Shown here piece after piece: positions 38,948 to 47,258 of a DNA stretch of 64,000 nt. The position numbers and the translations under genes were made by a program. Numbering within the stretch: position 1 is the first letter of the stretch; each line of letters opens with the position of its first letter. The stretch is from an uncultured Paracoccaceae bacterium. GTDB lineage: Bacteria; Pseudomonadota; Alphaproteobacteria; Rhodobacterales; Rhodobacteraceae. The stretch is from assembly GCA_947493255.1 (NCBI GenBank), contig CANLQK010000006.1:1-64000 (forward strand). The letters are read 5' to 3'. The notes below the pieces were generated by a model. The model made no database searches. It was not told the origin of the DNA and was given only the letters and a program-made list of their open reading frames with translations.

Positions 38948-39856
38948 TCAGGTCAGCTGGGTCGGTGGGGTCCAACCTTTGATCATATCCGCGACTGGTG
39001 CGGCCCGTTTACCGGCACGCTGCGCCGCCAAGATTTCTACTGCACCGCTTGCGCAACCAACGAACATCTTGTCTGCCTCAATCAACACTTGTCCTGCGGG
39101 CAACGTTTTGTCTGACGCCACTGCCTTGAGGAGCTTCAAGCGGTCGCCGTCCGCGTCAGCCCATGCGCCTGGAAACGGTGAAAGCCCATTGATGTGATTG
39201 GCCAGTTCAACCGGCGCCAAACCCCAATCGACACGGGCCTCGGCTTTGTCGATTTTGCTGGCATAGGTAACGCCATCTTCCGGCTGCAGGGTCGCTGTCA
39301 ACGTCGGCAAAGTATCCAATGCATCGACGATGGCAGCCGAACCCAAGGCGCTGAGGCGGTCATGTAATTCGCCAGTGGTTTCACCAGTTTCGATCGCTAC
39401 TTCACGGCGCAGCAAGACTGGACCAGTGTCTAAACCTGCCTCCATTTGCATTATGCAAACGCCAGTCGCTTCGTCGCCAGCCATGATAGCGCGGTGGATT
39501 GGGGCTGCCCCGCGCCAACGCGGTAACAAAGATGCATGGATGTTTAGGCACCCCTGCTTTGGCGCATCAAGAACCACCTGCGGCAGGATCAAACCATAGG
39601 CAACGACCACCGCAATATCTGCGTTCAGGCTAGCAAATTCTGCTTGTTCGGCTGCGCCTTTCAACGAAACAGGGTGACGGACCGGCAAACCCAACGCATC
39701 TGCCCGGGCGTGCACGGGCGTGGGGCGTTCTTTCTTACCACGTCCAGCGGGCCGCGGGGGTTGGCAGTAGACGGCACACACCTCGTGCCCAGCGTTCACC
39801 AAAGCATTCAGAACAGGCACCGAAAAATCGGGCGTTCCCATAAAGACAATGCGCAT
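38948..39856 (-). CDS. fmt: Methionyl-tRNA formyltransferase
   Basis: 302 residues. It formylates initiator Met-tRNA. The N-terminus [19 protein letters not shown], the folate-binding [22 protein letters not shown] with catalytic Asn/His/Asp context, and the C-terminal tRNA-binding domain ending in [15 protein letters not shown] are present. It is in one run with the two def genes, as often in alphaproteobacteria. Confidence 0.96.
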   Translation of the reverse strand: MRIVFMGTPDFSVPVLNALVNAGHEVCAVYCQPPRPAGRGKKERPTPVHARADALGLPVRHPVSLKGAAEQAEFASLNADIAVVVAYGLILPQVVLDAPKQGCLNIHASLLPRWRGAAPIHRAIMAGDEATGVCIMQMEAGLDTGPVLLRREVAIETGETTGELHDRLSALGSAAIVDALDTLPTLTATLQPEDGVTYASKIDKAEARVDWGLAPVELANHINGLSPFPGAWADADGDRLKLLKAVASDKTLPAGQVLIEADKMFVGCASGAVEILAAQRAGKRAAPVADMIKGWTPPTQLT

Positions 39857-39878
39857 TGCGTTCCCCTTTGTGCGGCAA

Positions 39879-40376
39879 TCAGCCGTTCAGCTTTTTCGCC
39901 TTCTTCAACAACATGGCCCGTTTGGTCCGGCTCAGGTTGTCGAAATACATTTTGCCATTCAAGTGGTCGATCTGGTGTTGCACTGACGTTGCCCAAATAC
40001 CGACGAAGTCCCGTTGTTCTTCAACCCCATCGACGTTCAAGAATTTCACCGTTACGGCGCGGGGGCGTTCTAGGCCAGCCGACATTCTAGGTAAATTGGG
40101 CGAGGCTTCTTCGTGGGCGCGCAATTCGACAGAGGCATGTAAAATAGTTGGGTTGGCCATACGCACCGCTTGGCCGCGTTTGTCTGATGCGTCTACAACT
40201 GCCAATCGTAATGATACGCCCAACTGGGGGGCCGCCAAACCGACGCCGGGCATGGCGTCCATCGCCTCAATCATTTCGTCCCACAACGCTCGAATGTCTT
40301 CGTTAATTTCGGGGACGTCGGTGGCGGGGGTGCGCAGCACCTTGGCGGGCCACATAACAAAGGGTCGATGGGCCAT
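39879..40376 (-). CDS. Peptide deformylase-like protein, catalytic residues lost
   Basis: 165 residues and clearly homologous to deformylase: motif I GVGLAAPQ is intact (44-51). Motif II, normally EGCLS, reads EEASPN near 89-94, so the metal-binding cysteine is gone. Motif III, normally HEIDH, reads HQIDH (134-138), so the catalytic glutamate is a glutamine. Both histidines remain, but the enzyme should not deformylate. It sits 22 bases ahead of fmt and 19 after the intact def. The reading frame is undamaged and ordinary in composition, so it is kept for some purpose; it is not a simple pseudogene. Confidence 0.88.
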   Translation of the reverse strand: MAHRPFVMWPAKVLRTPATDVPEINEDIRALWDEMIEAMDAMPGVGLAAPQLGVSLRLAVVDASDKRGQAVRMANPTILHASVELRAHEEASPNLPRMSAGLERPRAVTVKFLNVDGVEEQRDFVGIWATSVQHQIDHLNGKMYFDNLSRTKRAMLLKKAKKLNG

Positions 40377-40395
40377 TGGGCCTCCGGTCTACGGC

Positions 40396-40938
40396 CTAGC
40401 CGTTCTTTGCTTCGCGCGCCAATTCGCGTTTCAGCTTTTGCATCTTACGTGTGATCATCTGACGCTTCAGCGGCTTAAGATGGTCAATAAACAGCTTGCC
40501 ATTCAGGTGATCAATTTCGTGCTGCACACAGGTCGCCCAAAGACCGTCAAATTCTTCCTGAACCTCTTTGCCGTCCAAACCTGTCCACTTCACCTTTACG
40601 ACCGCAGGGCGCTCGACTTCGGCGTATTGATCAGGGATCGAAAGGCACCCTTCGTCATAGACGTTCAACTCGTCCGACTGCCCAATGATTTCTGGGTTGA
40701 TCAGGACCATTGGTTCCGGCGACGCGTTTTCGTCTTTCACGCAATCCATCACCAACATGCGCTGCAAAATACCAATTTGTGGCGCGGCCAAGCCAATACC
40801 TGGCGCGTCATACATGGTTTCTAACATATCATCTGCCAGCGCACGCAGTTCTGTATCGACGGACCCAATTGGGTCAGCTTTTGCTTTAAGGCGCGGGTCA
40901 GGGTGCAGTAAGATTTTTCGAAGTGTCATGCCGCCCAT
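40396..40938 (-). CDS. def: Peptide deformylase
   Basis: 180 residues with all three motifs: GIGLAAPQ (47-54), EGCLS (96-100, metal-binding Cys98) and HEIDH (140-144, catalytic Glu141). It removes the formyl group from nascent proteins. The ATG at 40938 has no ribosome site; a second ATG at 40929 (MTLRKILLHPDPRL) matches where the family usually begins. First gene of def, def-like, fmt. Confidence 0.96.
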   Translation of the reverse strand: MGGMTLRKILLHPDPRLKAKADPIGSVDTELRALADDMLETMYDAPGIGLAAPQIGILQRMLVMDCVKDENASPEPMVLINPEIIGQSDELNVYDEGCLSIPDQYAEVERPAVVKVKWTGLDGKEVQEEFDGLWATCVQHEIDHLNGKLFIDHLKPLKRQMITRKMQKLKRELAREAKNG

Positions 40939-40953
40939 TTAAGGTGATCTTAA
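40939..40953. promoter_or_regulatory. Perfect TTAA-N7-TTAA (CtrA-type) site
   Basis: TTAA (40939-40942), seven bases, TTAA (40950-40953): the exact full consensus of the alphaproteobacterial cell-cycle regulator CtrA. It touches the def ATG on one side and lies 73 bases ahead of the patB-like gene on the other. Recognition is by consensus only; a single site can occur by chance. Confidence 0.5.
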
Positions 40954-41025
40954 CATAGGTGCAACATGGGTCAGGGCTTGCACCTGCGGACCAAGCGGAT
41001 AGCCTACCCACAAAGGAGATCTTGT

Positions 41026-42195
41026 ATGAACTTTGACACCCCCATCAACCGTCGCGGAACCCATTGTGTAAAATGGGACATGATGGAGAAGCTCTATGGC
41101 GTGGACGAGCAAAGCGGCATCGCGATGTGGGTCGCCGATATGGAGTTTCAACCGCCAGCCTGCGTTCAGGCGGCCATTCAGAAGATGCACGATCATGGCG
41201 TCTATGGATACTTCGGGGACGAAAGCAAATATCTGGGTGCAATCCAGTGGTGGATGGACACGCGGCATGGCTGGAAGATTGACCCGTCTTGGGTGTTTAC
41301 GACCCATGGGCTGGTGAATGGCACAGGCATGTGCGTCGATTCATTTACCGCGCCGGGGGATGGCGTGGTGTTGTTCACACCCGTCTATCATGCCTTCGCT
41401 AAAGTTATTAAGGCTGCTGGGCGCGAAGTGGTTGAATGTAACTTGGTCAACGATGCTGGCCGCTACGAATTTGATTTCGACGCTTATGATGCTCAGATGA
41501 CTGGCAAAGAACGCATGGTGATTTTGTGTTCTCCTCACAACCCAGGTGGGCGCGTTTGGACGAAAGGTGAATTGCAGGCTGTCGCCGCATTTGCAAAACG
41601 TCACGATCTGATTTTGGTCAGCGACGAGATCCACCACGACCTTACGTTCCCAGGGCATAAACATATTCCGATGGCCCACATCGAAGGGATCGAAGACCGT
41701 TTGGTGATGATGACAGCCACCACCAAAACGTTCAACATTGCGGGGTCCCATTCCGGCAACGTTATTATCGAAGACCCTGACCTGCGCCGCCAGTTTGGGG
41801 CGCGGATGGCCGCATTGGGGATGTCGCCAAACTCGTTCGGGTTGTTCATGGCGGAGGCCGCCTATTCGCCAGAAGGTGCCGCATGGGTCGATGAATTGAA
41901 GGTCTATTTAGACGGAAATCGACGGGCGTTCGACGAAGGGGTCAACGCCATTCCGGGTTTGAAGTCGATGGCGTTGGAATCTACTTATTTGGCGTGGGTC
42001 GACTTTAGCGGCACAGGTATGACCCGCGACGAATTCACCAACCGTGTACAAAAGGAAGCCAAGATCGCAGCGAACCACGGCCCAACCTTTGGCAGCGGCG
42101 GCGAGGATTTCTTGCGGTTCAACTTTGCTGCGCCACGCGCTCAAATCGACGAAGCCGTCGCAAGGTTGGCGAAGGCGTTTGGCGATTTGCAATAA
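41026..42195 (+). CDS. patB: MalY/PatB-type PLP C-S lyase or aminotransferase
   Basis: 389 residues of the class-I/II aminotransferase fold. The PLP lysine is Lys234 in MTATTKTFNIAGSHSGNVII, with the MalY/PatB blocks MWVADMEFQPPACVQAA, CSPHNPGGRVWTKGEL and ILVSDEIHHDLTFPG. Members cleave cystathionine or other cysteine conjugates; in marine roseobacters a similar enzyme frees sulfur compounds. Start chosen at 41026, preceded by AAAGGAG. Monocistronic. Confidence 0.9.
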   Translation: MNFDTPINRRGTHCVKWDMMEKLYGVDEQSGIAMWVADMEFQPPACVQAAIQKMHDHGVYGYFGDESKYLGAIQWWMDTRHGWKIDPSWVFTTHGLVNGTGMCVDSFTAPGDGVVLFTPVYHAFAKVIKAAGREVVECNLVNDAGRYEFDFDAYDAQMTGKERMVILCSPHNPGGRVWTKGELQAVAAFAKRHDLILVSDEIHHDLTFPGHKHIPMAHIEGIEDRLVMMTATTKTFNIAGSHSGNVIIEDPDLRRQFGARMAALGMSPNSFGLFMAEAAYSPEGAAWVDELKVYLDGNRRAFDEGVNAIPGLKSMALESTYLAWVDFSGTGMTRDEFTNRVQKEAKIAANHGPTFGSGGEDFLRFNFAAPRAQIDEAVARLAKAFGDLQ

Positions 42196-42205
42196 ATTTA
42201 ACTGT

Positions 42206-42229
42206 GGTGGTGCCCCAAAGGGCATCACC
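42206..42229. terminator. Bidirectional hairpin terminator
   Basis: GGTGGTGCCC (42206-42215) and GGGCATCACC (42220-42229) form a 10-bp stem with one G-U pair and a CAAA loop, between the convergent patB-like gene and the DUF gene at 42235. T-richness is weak on the plus side; on the minus side an AT-rich stretch follows. Confidence 0.7.
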
Positions 42230-42234
42230 ATTGA

Positions 42235-42579
42235 TTAGCGTGCTAGCAACGCGATCGGGGCATTTTCGTCGCGCACGAAGTCTAGTGGTGCGCCATCTGT
42301 AGCTGATGTGTTGCGTTTGAAGTCATACCGCATCAGATCGCCTTCTTGGCTGGCGGCAACGATCAGGCATTGGCTGACATGACGCCCACCATCGTACAGG
42401 TCTACCAACCCGCGAAGACGCTTTTCGGACCCTTGCTCGACGATAAAGCCATCGACCAACATGCGAACAACCGGCAGGCTTTGCCCATTGGCTTCTACCC
42501 GAAGACGGTTTTTGCGACGTGCAGACCGTTTGTTGGCGGCCTGCAGTTCTGCTGTGACGCTATCTGGTAATCTATCCAT
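42235..42579 (-). CDS. Conserved hypothetical protein
   Basis: 114 residues from MDRLPDSVTAELQAA (ATG 42579, with GAAGAGG upstream). A basic N-terminal helix is followed by a beta-rich core (LRVEANGQSLPVVRMLVDGFIVE, RGLVDLYDGGRHVSQCLIVAASQEGDLMRYDFKR). I recall such a sequence as widespread in Rhodobacterales; a PilZ-like barrel is possible but not shown. Single gene between two convergent/AT-rich boundaries. Function unknown. Confidence 0.78.
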   Translation of the reverse strand: MDRLPDSVTAELQAANKRSARRKNRLRVEANGQSLPVVRMLVDGFIVEQGSEKRLRGLVDLYDGGRHVSQCLIVAASQEGDLMRYDFKRNTSATDGAPLDFVRDENAPIALLAR

Positions 42580-42614
42580 GCCATCCTCTTCGCGCGTTAA
42601 GGTAAACATAACAT

Positions 42615-42670
42615 GAATGCGTTTTAAAAAAATCGATTATTTTTATTTTTTTCAGATTATATCATTATTT
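42615..42670. other. AT-rich spacer downstream of cobM
   Basis: A run of almost pure A/T with ATCGAT at its centre, between cobM and the upstream end of the conserved hypothetical gene. The last codons of cobM (KEVNNDII) are part of it. In the minus direction it contains runs of A and T but no stable hairpin. It may hold the promoter of the downstream gene or end the cob transcript. Confidence 0.45.
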
Positions 42671-43440
42671 ACTTCTTTGCCCGCAACGGGCCTTAAAACG
42701 TGGGGCTTCGTCGGGTCGTAAAGTGCACTGTCTGGGAATGCGTGATCACGCGCAAGGGCAGGCCCCACGAGAACCAGTGCGGTTCGCGTTATTTTTGCAG
42801 CCCGAACTTTCTTACCGATATCCGTCAACGTTCCTCGAATGATCTGCTGGTCAGGCCACCCAACACGGTAGACCACGGCGACCGGACAATCGGCCCCGTA
42901 ATGCGGCACCAATTTACGTTCGATTTCACGCAACGCACGAATGCCAAGGTGGATAGCCAACGTCGTGCCCGTGCGCCCGAAGTTATCCAAGGTTTCACCT
43001 TCCGGCATTCCTGTTGATTGCATGGAAACACGGGTCAGCACGATAGACTGTGCAATCTCGGGTACTGTTAACTCCTGCCCCAACGCCGCCGCCGCGGCTG
43101 TGTAGGCGGGCACGCCAGGGATAATTTCATACGGGATACCCTCGGCGTTTAAACGACGGATTTGTTCTGCGATAGCGCCATACAAAGATGGATCACCCGA
43201 ATGCACGCGCGCCACGTCTTGGCCTTTTGCATGGGCCGCCACGATTTCACCGTGCGTATCGTCCAGCGTCATAGGTGCGGTATCCATCACCTTGGCGCCC
43301 TCTGGCGCAATGGCAACAACCTGTTCGGGGACCAAGGAGCCCGCATACAAACAGACAGGGCAGGCCTTGATCAGACGGGCTGCTTTGAGGGTGAGTAGCT
43401 CGGGGTCGCCCGGGCCTGCGCCGATGAAATAGACGGTCAT
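42652..43440 (-). CDS. cobM: Precorrin-4 C11-methyltransferase
   Basis: 262 residues of the cobalamin-type tetrapyrrole methyltransferase family: FIGAGPGDPELLTLKAARLI, VCLYAGSLVPEQVV, the VHSGDPSLYGAIAEQI block and VPAYTAAAAALGQELTVPE, which together point to CobM/CbiF. It adds the C11 methyl group of the corrin ring using SAM. Last gene of the minus-strand cob run, two bases after the cobJ stop. Confidence 0.94.
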   Translation of the reverse strand: MTVYFIGAGPGDPELLTLKAARLIKACPVCLYAGSLVPEQVVAIAPEGAKVMDTAPMTLDDTHGEIVAAHAKGQDVARVHSGDPSLYGAIAEQIRRLNAEGIPYEIIPGVPAYTAAAAALGQELTVPEIAQSIVLTRVSMQSTGMPEGETLDNFGRTGTTLAIHLGIRALREIERKLVPHYGADCPVAVVYRVGWPDQQIIRGTLTDIGKKVRAAKITRTALVLVGPALARDHAFPDSALYDPTKPHVLRPVAGKEVNNDII

Positions 43441-43442
43441 TG

Positions 43443-45281
43443 TTAGGCCTCTTCTGGAAGATATGGATCGTTGCGTTTGTCGGTGAGATCACCGTCGATC
43501 TTGCGGGCGTATCCGCGCGGCGTGAACATGCGGGGGCCTTCGCCCAGCTGCGCCAGACGCGTGTTGGATGAACCAACCAGAACGACGGTCAACATATCCA
43601 CCTCGTCCACCTCTAGGTCTTTCAGCGCACGATACCGCACGTGTTCTGTCGGGCGGCCAAGGTTGGTGGCCAACATAACTGGCGTATCGGCGGGGCGATG
43701 TTTCAGCAGAATATCGCGTGCTTCGGCCAACAGGGTGCGGCGCGTTTTGGATACTGGGTTGTAGAACGCGATCACGAAATCACCCTCCGCTGCGGCATGC
43801 AGTCGCCGGATAATGTCGTCCCGTGGGGTCAAAAGATCGCTGAGAGAGATGGTGCAAAAGTCATGCCCAAGAGGCGCACCTGCCCGCGCCGCGGCGCCCT
43901 GCAGAGCACTGACACCAGGAGAGCAAACAACCTCGACACGGCGCGCGGCATCGCTAACACCTTCTTCATCTGCGGAACGATCCAGCAATTCAAACACCAA
44001 TGCGCCCATCGCGTAGATGCCCGCATCGCCCGAACAAACCAACGAAACGTTCTTACCCAGAGCGGCCTGCTCGAGCGCATAGCGGCACCGTGCCTCTTCG
44101 CCGCCCAACGGGAAATCACTTCGGGTTTTCCCGGCGGCCAATGGACCGAGCAAATCAATATACAATCCATACCCCACCAATTCTTCTGCATCCGCTATAA
44201 GTTTGGACACTTCTGGTGTGCGCCATGTCGCCTGCCCCGGCCCGATACCAACGATGGACAAACGTCCACGGGACCGGCCGCGGTGTTCAGTGATTGGCGC
44301 GGGTGCTTTCGCCAAAGCGAATGTTGTCGTGGCGGTCTTGGTCTTTTCGATATGCAGCACCGCATCTGGCCCTGCGGCGGCAAGCGCAGCGCCTTCGGAC
44401 ACGCCGTGGGTGCCTACCTCAGCTTTTACCACGTCTGACGGGTTCGCAAGCCGGGGCGTTTCTGCATTCAGTTCCTCTGCTGTAAACACCCGTAAGGGCA
44501 CGCCAAGACGTTTGGCCGCTTGGATGATTGCGGGTTCATCTGCCTTCAAGTCAATGGAGGCAACGCAAGCAATCGCGCCTTGGGCGATGTTATGAGCAGT
44601 GAGCGTTTCTTCGATTTGCGCCCACATAGTTTTGGGGTCGGCGTTGCGTGCGCAGCCAAGCCCGAGGGTGAACTGTTGGGGGTGATAGACAAGACAAGTA
44701 TCATCCCCTTGAACGGCTGCATCTGTGACGCACAATTCAACCTCATCGCCTGACGGCAAATCCACATCGAAGATTGGCGTTCCTGACCACTTTACGCCCC
44801 CACCAGACAACAAGGCCGCCATAACCGGTTTCGCATCTTCGGGGTTTTGCAAACGATACCCTGCAGGGGGCACATCCAACGCAACACCAAGCGCGACATC
44901 GCCAGCCGTTGTGACAGCAGCGACACCGCCGATGGCATCGGCAATCTGTTTTGACAGTCGGTTCGCACCGCGATGCCCACCCAGCAATGGGATCACGACG
45001 CCCCCATCATCAGATACAGACACGACAGGTGGTTCGGTACGTTTGTCGGCCAGCAAAGAGGCCACACCGCGGATCAGGATACCCGATGCACAGACTCCAA
45101 TAATCGGGGTCCCAGCGGCGAATAGATCACGGGTGTGATCCAACGCGTTCGGGAAAAACGCATCTGCGTTTTCGACGCGGCCATCGCGACCATGCACGGC
45201 GCAGCCAAGGGCCTTTGCGATACGATGGGCGGTGGGTTCACCCGATGCCGACAGGGCAATAACAACAGGGTCTAGAGCCAT
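43443..45281 (-). CDS. cobJ: CbiG/precorrin-3B C17-methyltransferase fusion
   Basis: 612 residues, twice a normal CobJ. Residues 1 to about 325 are CbiG-like (GVCASGILIRGVASLLADK, LLGGHRGANRLSKQIADAIGG, then the C-terminal CobE-like LGLGCARNADP and ASIDLKADEPAI). Residues 341 to 590 are the C17-methyltransferase/ring-contraction enzyme (LSIVGIGPGQATWRTPEV, VCSGDAGIYAMGALVFELLD, IAFYNPVSKTRR). CbiG opens the delta-lactone after cobalt insertion in the early-cobalt route, so the fusion is notable beside other cob genes. It overlaps cobI by ten bases. Confidence 0.92.
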   Translation of the reverse strand: MALDPVVIALSASGEPTAHRIAKALGCAVHGRDGRVENADAFFPNALDHTRDLFAAGTPIIGVCASGILIRGVASLLADKRTEPPVVSVSDDGGVVIPLLGGHRGANRLSKQIADAIGGVAAVTTAGDVALGVALDVPPAGYRLQNPEDAKPVMAALLSGGGVKWSGTPIFDVDLPSGDEVELCVTDAAVQGDDTCLVYHPQQFTLGLGCARNADPKTMWAQIEETLTAHNIAQGAIACVASIDLKADEPAIIQAAKRLGVPLRVFTAEELNAETPRLANPSDVVKAEVGTHGVSEGAALAAAGPDAVLHIEKTKTATTTFALAKAPAPITEHRGRSRGRLSIVGIGPGQATWRTPEVSKLIADAEELVGYGLYIDLLGPLAAGKTRSDFPLGGEEARCRYALEQAALGKNVSLVCSGDAGIYAMGALVFELLDRSADEEGVSDAARRVEVVCSPGVSALQGAAARAGAPLGHDFCTISLSDLLTPRDDIIRRLHAAAEGDFVIAFYNPVSKTRRTLLAEARDILLKHRPADTPVMLATNLGRPTEHVRYRALKDLEVDEVDMLTVVLVGSSNTRLAQLGEGPRMFTPRGYARKIDGDLTDKRNDPYLPEEA

Positions 45282-45973
45282 GGGTCGGCCCCTTTCGTAA
45301 GTAAGATCATTGAAAAGTAGGGCGCCTTTTCAGGGGCTTCGGACAGGGGCAAAACAACCTGTTCGGCCAGAGTTGCCCGTTCGATATAGCTGGCGGAGGC
45401 GGTTAACCCGAGGTCTTCGATCACGCCGCGAATTTTGGACAGATGGCGCCCGACCTTCATGATCGCCACCGCCTCGGCCCCTGCGATGCGTTCGCGCAGG
45501 GTGGCTTCGTCCATTGGGCCGGGCAAAACTGTCAGGCGTTCGTTGCGCGCAACCAAGGGACGGCCAGAAACCGCGGCGCAGGCTGTGACAGAAGTTACAC
45601 CGGGCACGACTTGCACGTCATAACGTTCTGCCAAGCGCGCATGGATGTACATAAACGAGCCATAGAAAAACGGATCGCCTTCACACAGGCAGACGACATC
45701 TTGGCCTTGATCCAAAACGGTGGCGATTTCGGCGGCGCCGGCGTCATAGGCCGCCTGCGCGGGGGCGCGGTCGGTGGTCATCGGAACATCCATACGGATT
45801 TCCTGAACGTTTTCAGATATTAAACCCGCCGCAATGGCGCGCGCAAAACTGTCGCCGCCTGCCAGCGTTGGATACGCGATCACCGATGCGCCTTCGATCA
45901 GGCGCGCTGCTTTGAGGGTTATCAGGTCGGGGTCACCCGGCCCAAGGCCCACGCCATAGAGTGTTCCGGTCAT
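45272..45973 (-). CDS. cobI: Precorrin-2 C20-methyltransferase
   Basis: 233 residues. The methyltransferase motif GVGLGPGDPDLITLKAARLI is at the N-terminus, with CLCEGDPFFYGSFMYIHARL and VVPGVTSVTACAAVSGRPL, typical of CobI/CbiL. It converts precorrin-2 to precorrin-3A. The start is the ATG at 45973, which overlaps the cobL stop as ATGA; an in-frame ATG at 45991 would lie inside cobL. Confidence 0.94.
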   Translation of the reverse strand: MTGTLYGVGLGPGDPDLITLKAARLIEGASVIAYPTLAGGDSFARAIAAGLISENVQEIRMDVPMTTDRAPAQAAYDAGAAEIATVLDQGQDVVCLCEGDPFFYGSFMYIHARLAERYDVQVVPGVTSVTACAAVSGRPLVARNERLTVLPGPMDEATLRERIAGAEAVAIMKVGRHLSKIRGVIEDLGLTASASYIERATLAEQVVLPLSEAPEKAPYFSMILLTKGADPWL

Positions 45974-47175
45974 CGTTTGATCAAGCTCCATTGGGTGACG
46001 GGCATGGAAGGCCGCCAGCCTGTGCGCGTCCCAACAGCGTCAGCGCGATAGGTTTGCAGCTTGACCAGATCACCGCCGAATTCACGGTGCAGAGCGATCA
46101 GCTCGGCTTCGGATTCTAAGGTCACGGCATTGGCAACGATGCGCCCCAAGGGACGCAGGGCGGACCATGCGCCATCAAACGTTTCGCGGGACAAGCCACC
46201 GCCGATAAACACGGCATCAGGGGCTTCTAAATCATTCAATGATTCCGGCACCTTACCATCGATCAATTGCAGGCGAGGGGCGCCAAGCGCGAGGGCGTTT
46301 TGGGCGGCCATGGCGCGGCGGTCGGCACGGGGTTCGATGCCGATGGCCCGAGCATAACGGGCCGCACGCATCCATTCGATGGCGACAGATCCACAGCCTG
46401 TTCCGATATCCCACAATAACGCACCGCGCATGGGCATGAGTTTGGCCACGGTGGTGGCGCGGATGTCGCGTTTTGTCATGGTGCCGTCCGAGACGAATAA
46501 ATCATCCGCCAAGCCCGGCACACGTGGTAGAAGCGCGGCATCTGGCGCGGCGATGCATTCAATACACAGCGTGTTAAAGGCTGGCACCTCATGCGCCCAC
46601 GTTGCGGCAGTGCCGTCAAAGCGGGCTTCGTCGTCGCCGCCCATTGCGGCAAGAACCGTCATTTTCGACCCACCGAACCCGCGATCCGTTAGAAAGGCCG
46701 CGATCTGAGCTGGTGTTTCGGCCCCTGTCGTCAAAACGATAAGACTTTGATCCGGTTGAATAAATGCAATCATCTGTTCAACAGGACGACCGTGCACAGT
46801 GAGCGTTTCAACATCCGCCAGAGACCAACCCATTCGCGCTGCAGCGAGTTGGAACGCGCTAAGTTGGGGATGATATACGATGTCTTCGGCGGGCAAGTCG
46901 CGGCCAATACGGGCACCTGCAGAGAACCAAAGCGGGTCGCCTGTGACCAACACAACGACGCGTCGATCGCTGTGGGCTTTCAAAGTATCTACCATCGTAT
47001 TGAAGGGTGACGGCCAAGGAATGCGTTCGGCTTTTGTGGTCGATGCAAGGGCATGATGACGTTCGCCGCCAATGATGATTTCGGCGGCTTCGACCACCGC
47101 ACGGGTCGCCGGCGCAAGACCATCCATGCCATCTTCACCGATGCCAACAATATGGAGCCAAGGGGCCTTAACCAT
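45970..47175 (-). CDS. cobL: Precorrin-6Y C5,15-methyltransferase (decarboxylating)
   Basis: 401 residues: a CbiE-type methyltransferase domain (from LHIVGIGEDGMDGLAPATRAVVEAAEIIIGGERH, about 1-200) fused to a CbiT-type Rossmann methyltransferase (LLWDIGTGCGSVAIEWMRAARYARAIGIEPRADR, about 215-395). It methylates C5 and C15 and removes the acetate carboxyl. ATG 47175 has GGGGG ahead at good distance. A longer in-frame reading to 47241 runs through the 11-bp repeats and is not conserved in the family. Confidence 0.95.
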   Translation of the reverse strand: MVKAPWLHIVGIGEDGMDGLAPATRAVVEAAEIIIGGERHHALASTTKAERIPWPSPFNTMVDTLKAHSDRRVVVLVTGDPLWFSAGARIGRDLPAEDIVYHPQLSAFQLAAARMGWSLADVETLTVHGRPVEQMIAFIQPDQSLIVLTTGAETPAQIAAFLTDRGFGGSKMTVLAAMGGDDEARFDGTAATWAHEVPAFNTLCIECIAAPDAALLPRVPGLADDLFVSDGTMTKRDIRATTVAKLMPMRGALLWDIGTGCGSVAIEWMRAARYARAIGIEPRADRRAMAAQNALALGAPRLQLIDGKVPESLNDLEAPDAVFIGGGLSRETFDGAWSALRPLGRIVANAVTLESEAELIALHREFGGDLVKLQTYRADAVGTRTGWRPSMPVTQWSLIKR

Positions 47176-47195
47176 TGAAATATCCCCCTGTTTCA

Positions 47196-47254
47196 AGCGT
47201 ACACAGGGCGTACACAACCTGTACACCGGCTGTATGTACATCTGTATGTCGGTC
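47196..47254. repeat. Tandem 11-bp GTACA repeats between cobH and cobL
   Basis: Read on the plus strand, GTACAC, GTACAC, GTACAC, GTATGT and GTATGT begin at 47199, 47210, 47221, 47232 and 47244, so the spacing is 11, 11, 11 and 12 bases. A full TGTACA is found at 47220-47225 and a second, out of phase, at 47235-47240. The block fills most of the 83-base cobH-cobL spacer and ends about 20 bases before the cobL ATG. Eleven-base direct repeats with TnTACA are the operator type of CarH-like B12-dependent photoreceptors; binding here is inference. Confidence 0.75.
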
Positions 47255-47258
47255 TACG

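Noticed and set aside
39856-40824. 322-codon plus-strand frame opposite def and def-like
   Set aside because: Antisense shadow; the minus strand carries recognisable deformylase motifs.
42615-42670. Replication origin or phage attachment site in the AT-rich stretch
   Set aside because: No DnaA boxes, iterons, tRNA end or integrase nearby; simple AT-rich spacer is the plainer reading.
47176-47241. 22-residue N-terminal extension of CobL through the 11-bp repeats
   Set aside because: The CbiE domain begins at MVKAPWLHIVGIG and the ATG at 47175 has its own ribosome site; the extension has a poor start context.
47196-47254. CRISPR array
   Set aside because: Units are only 11 bases with no unique spacers and there are no cas genes in the window.
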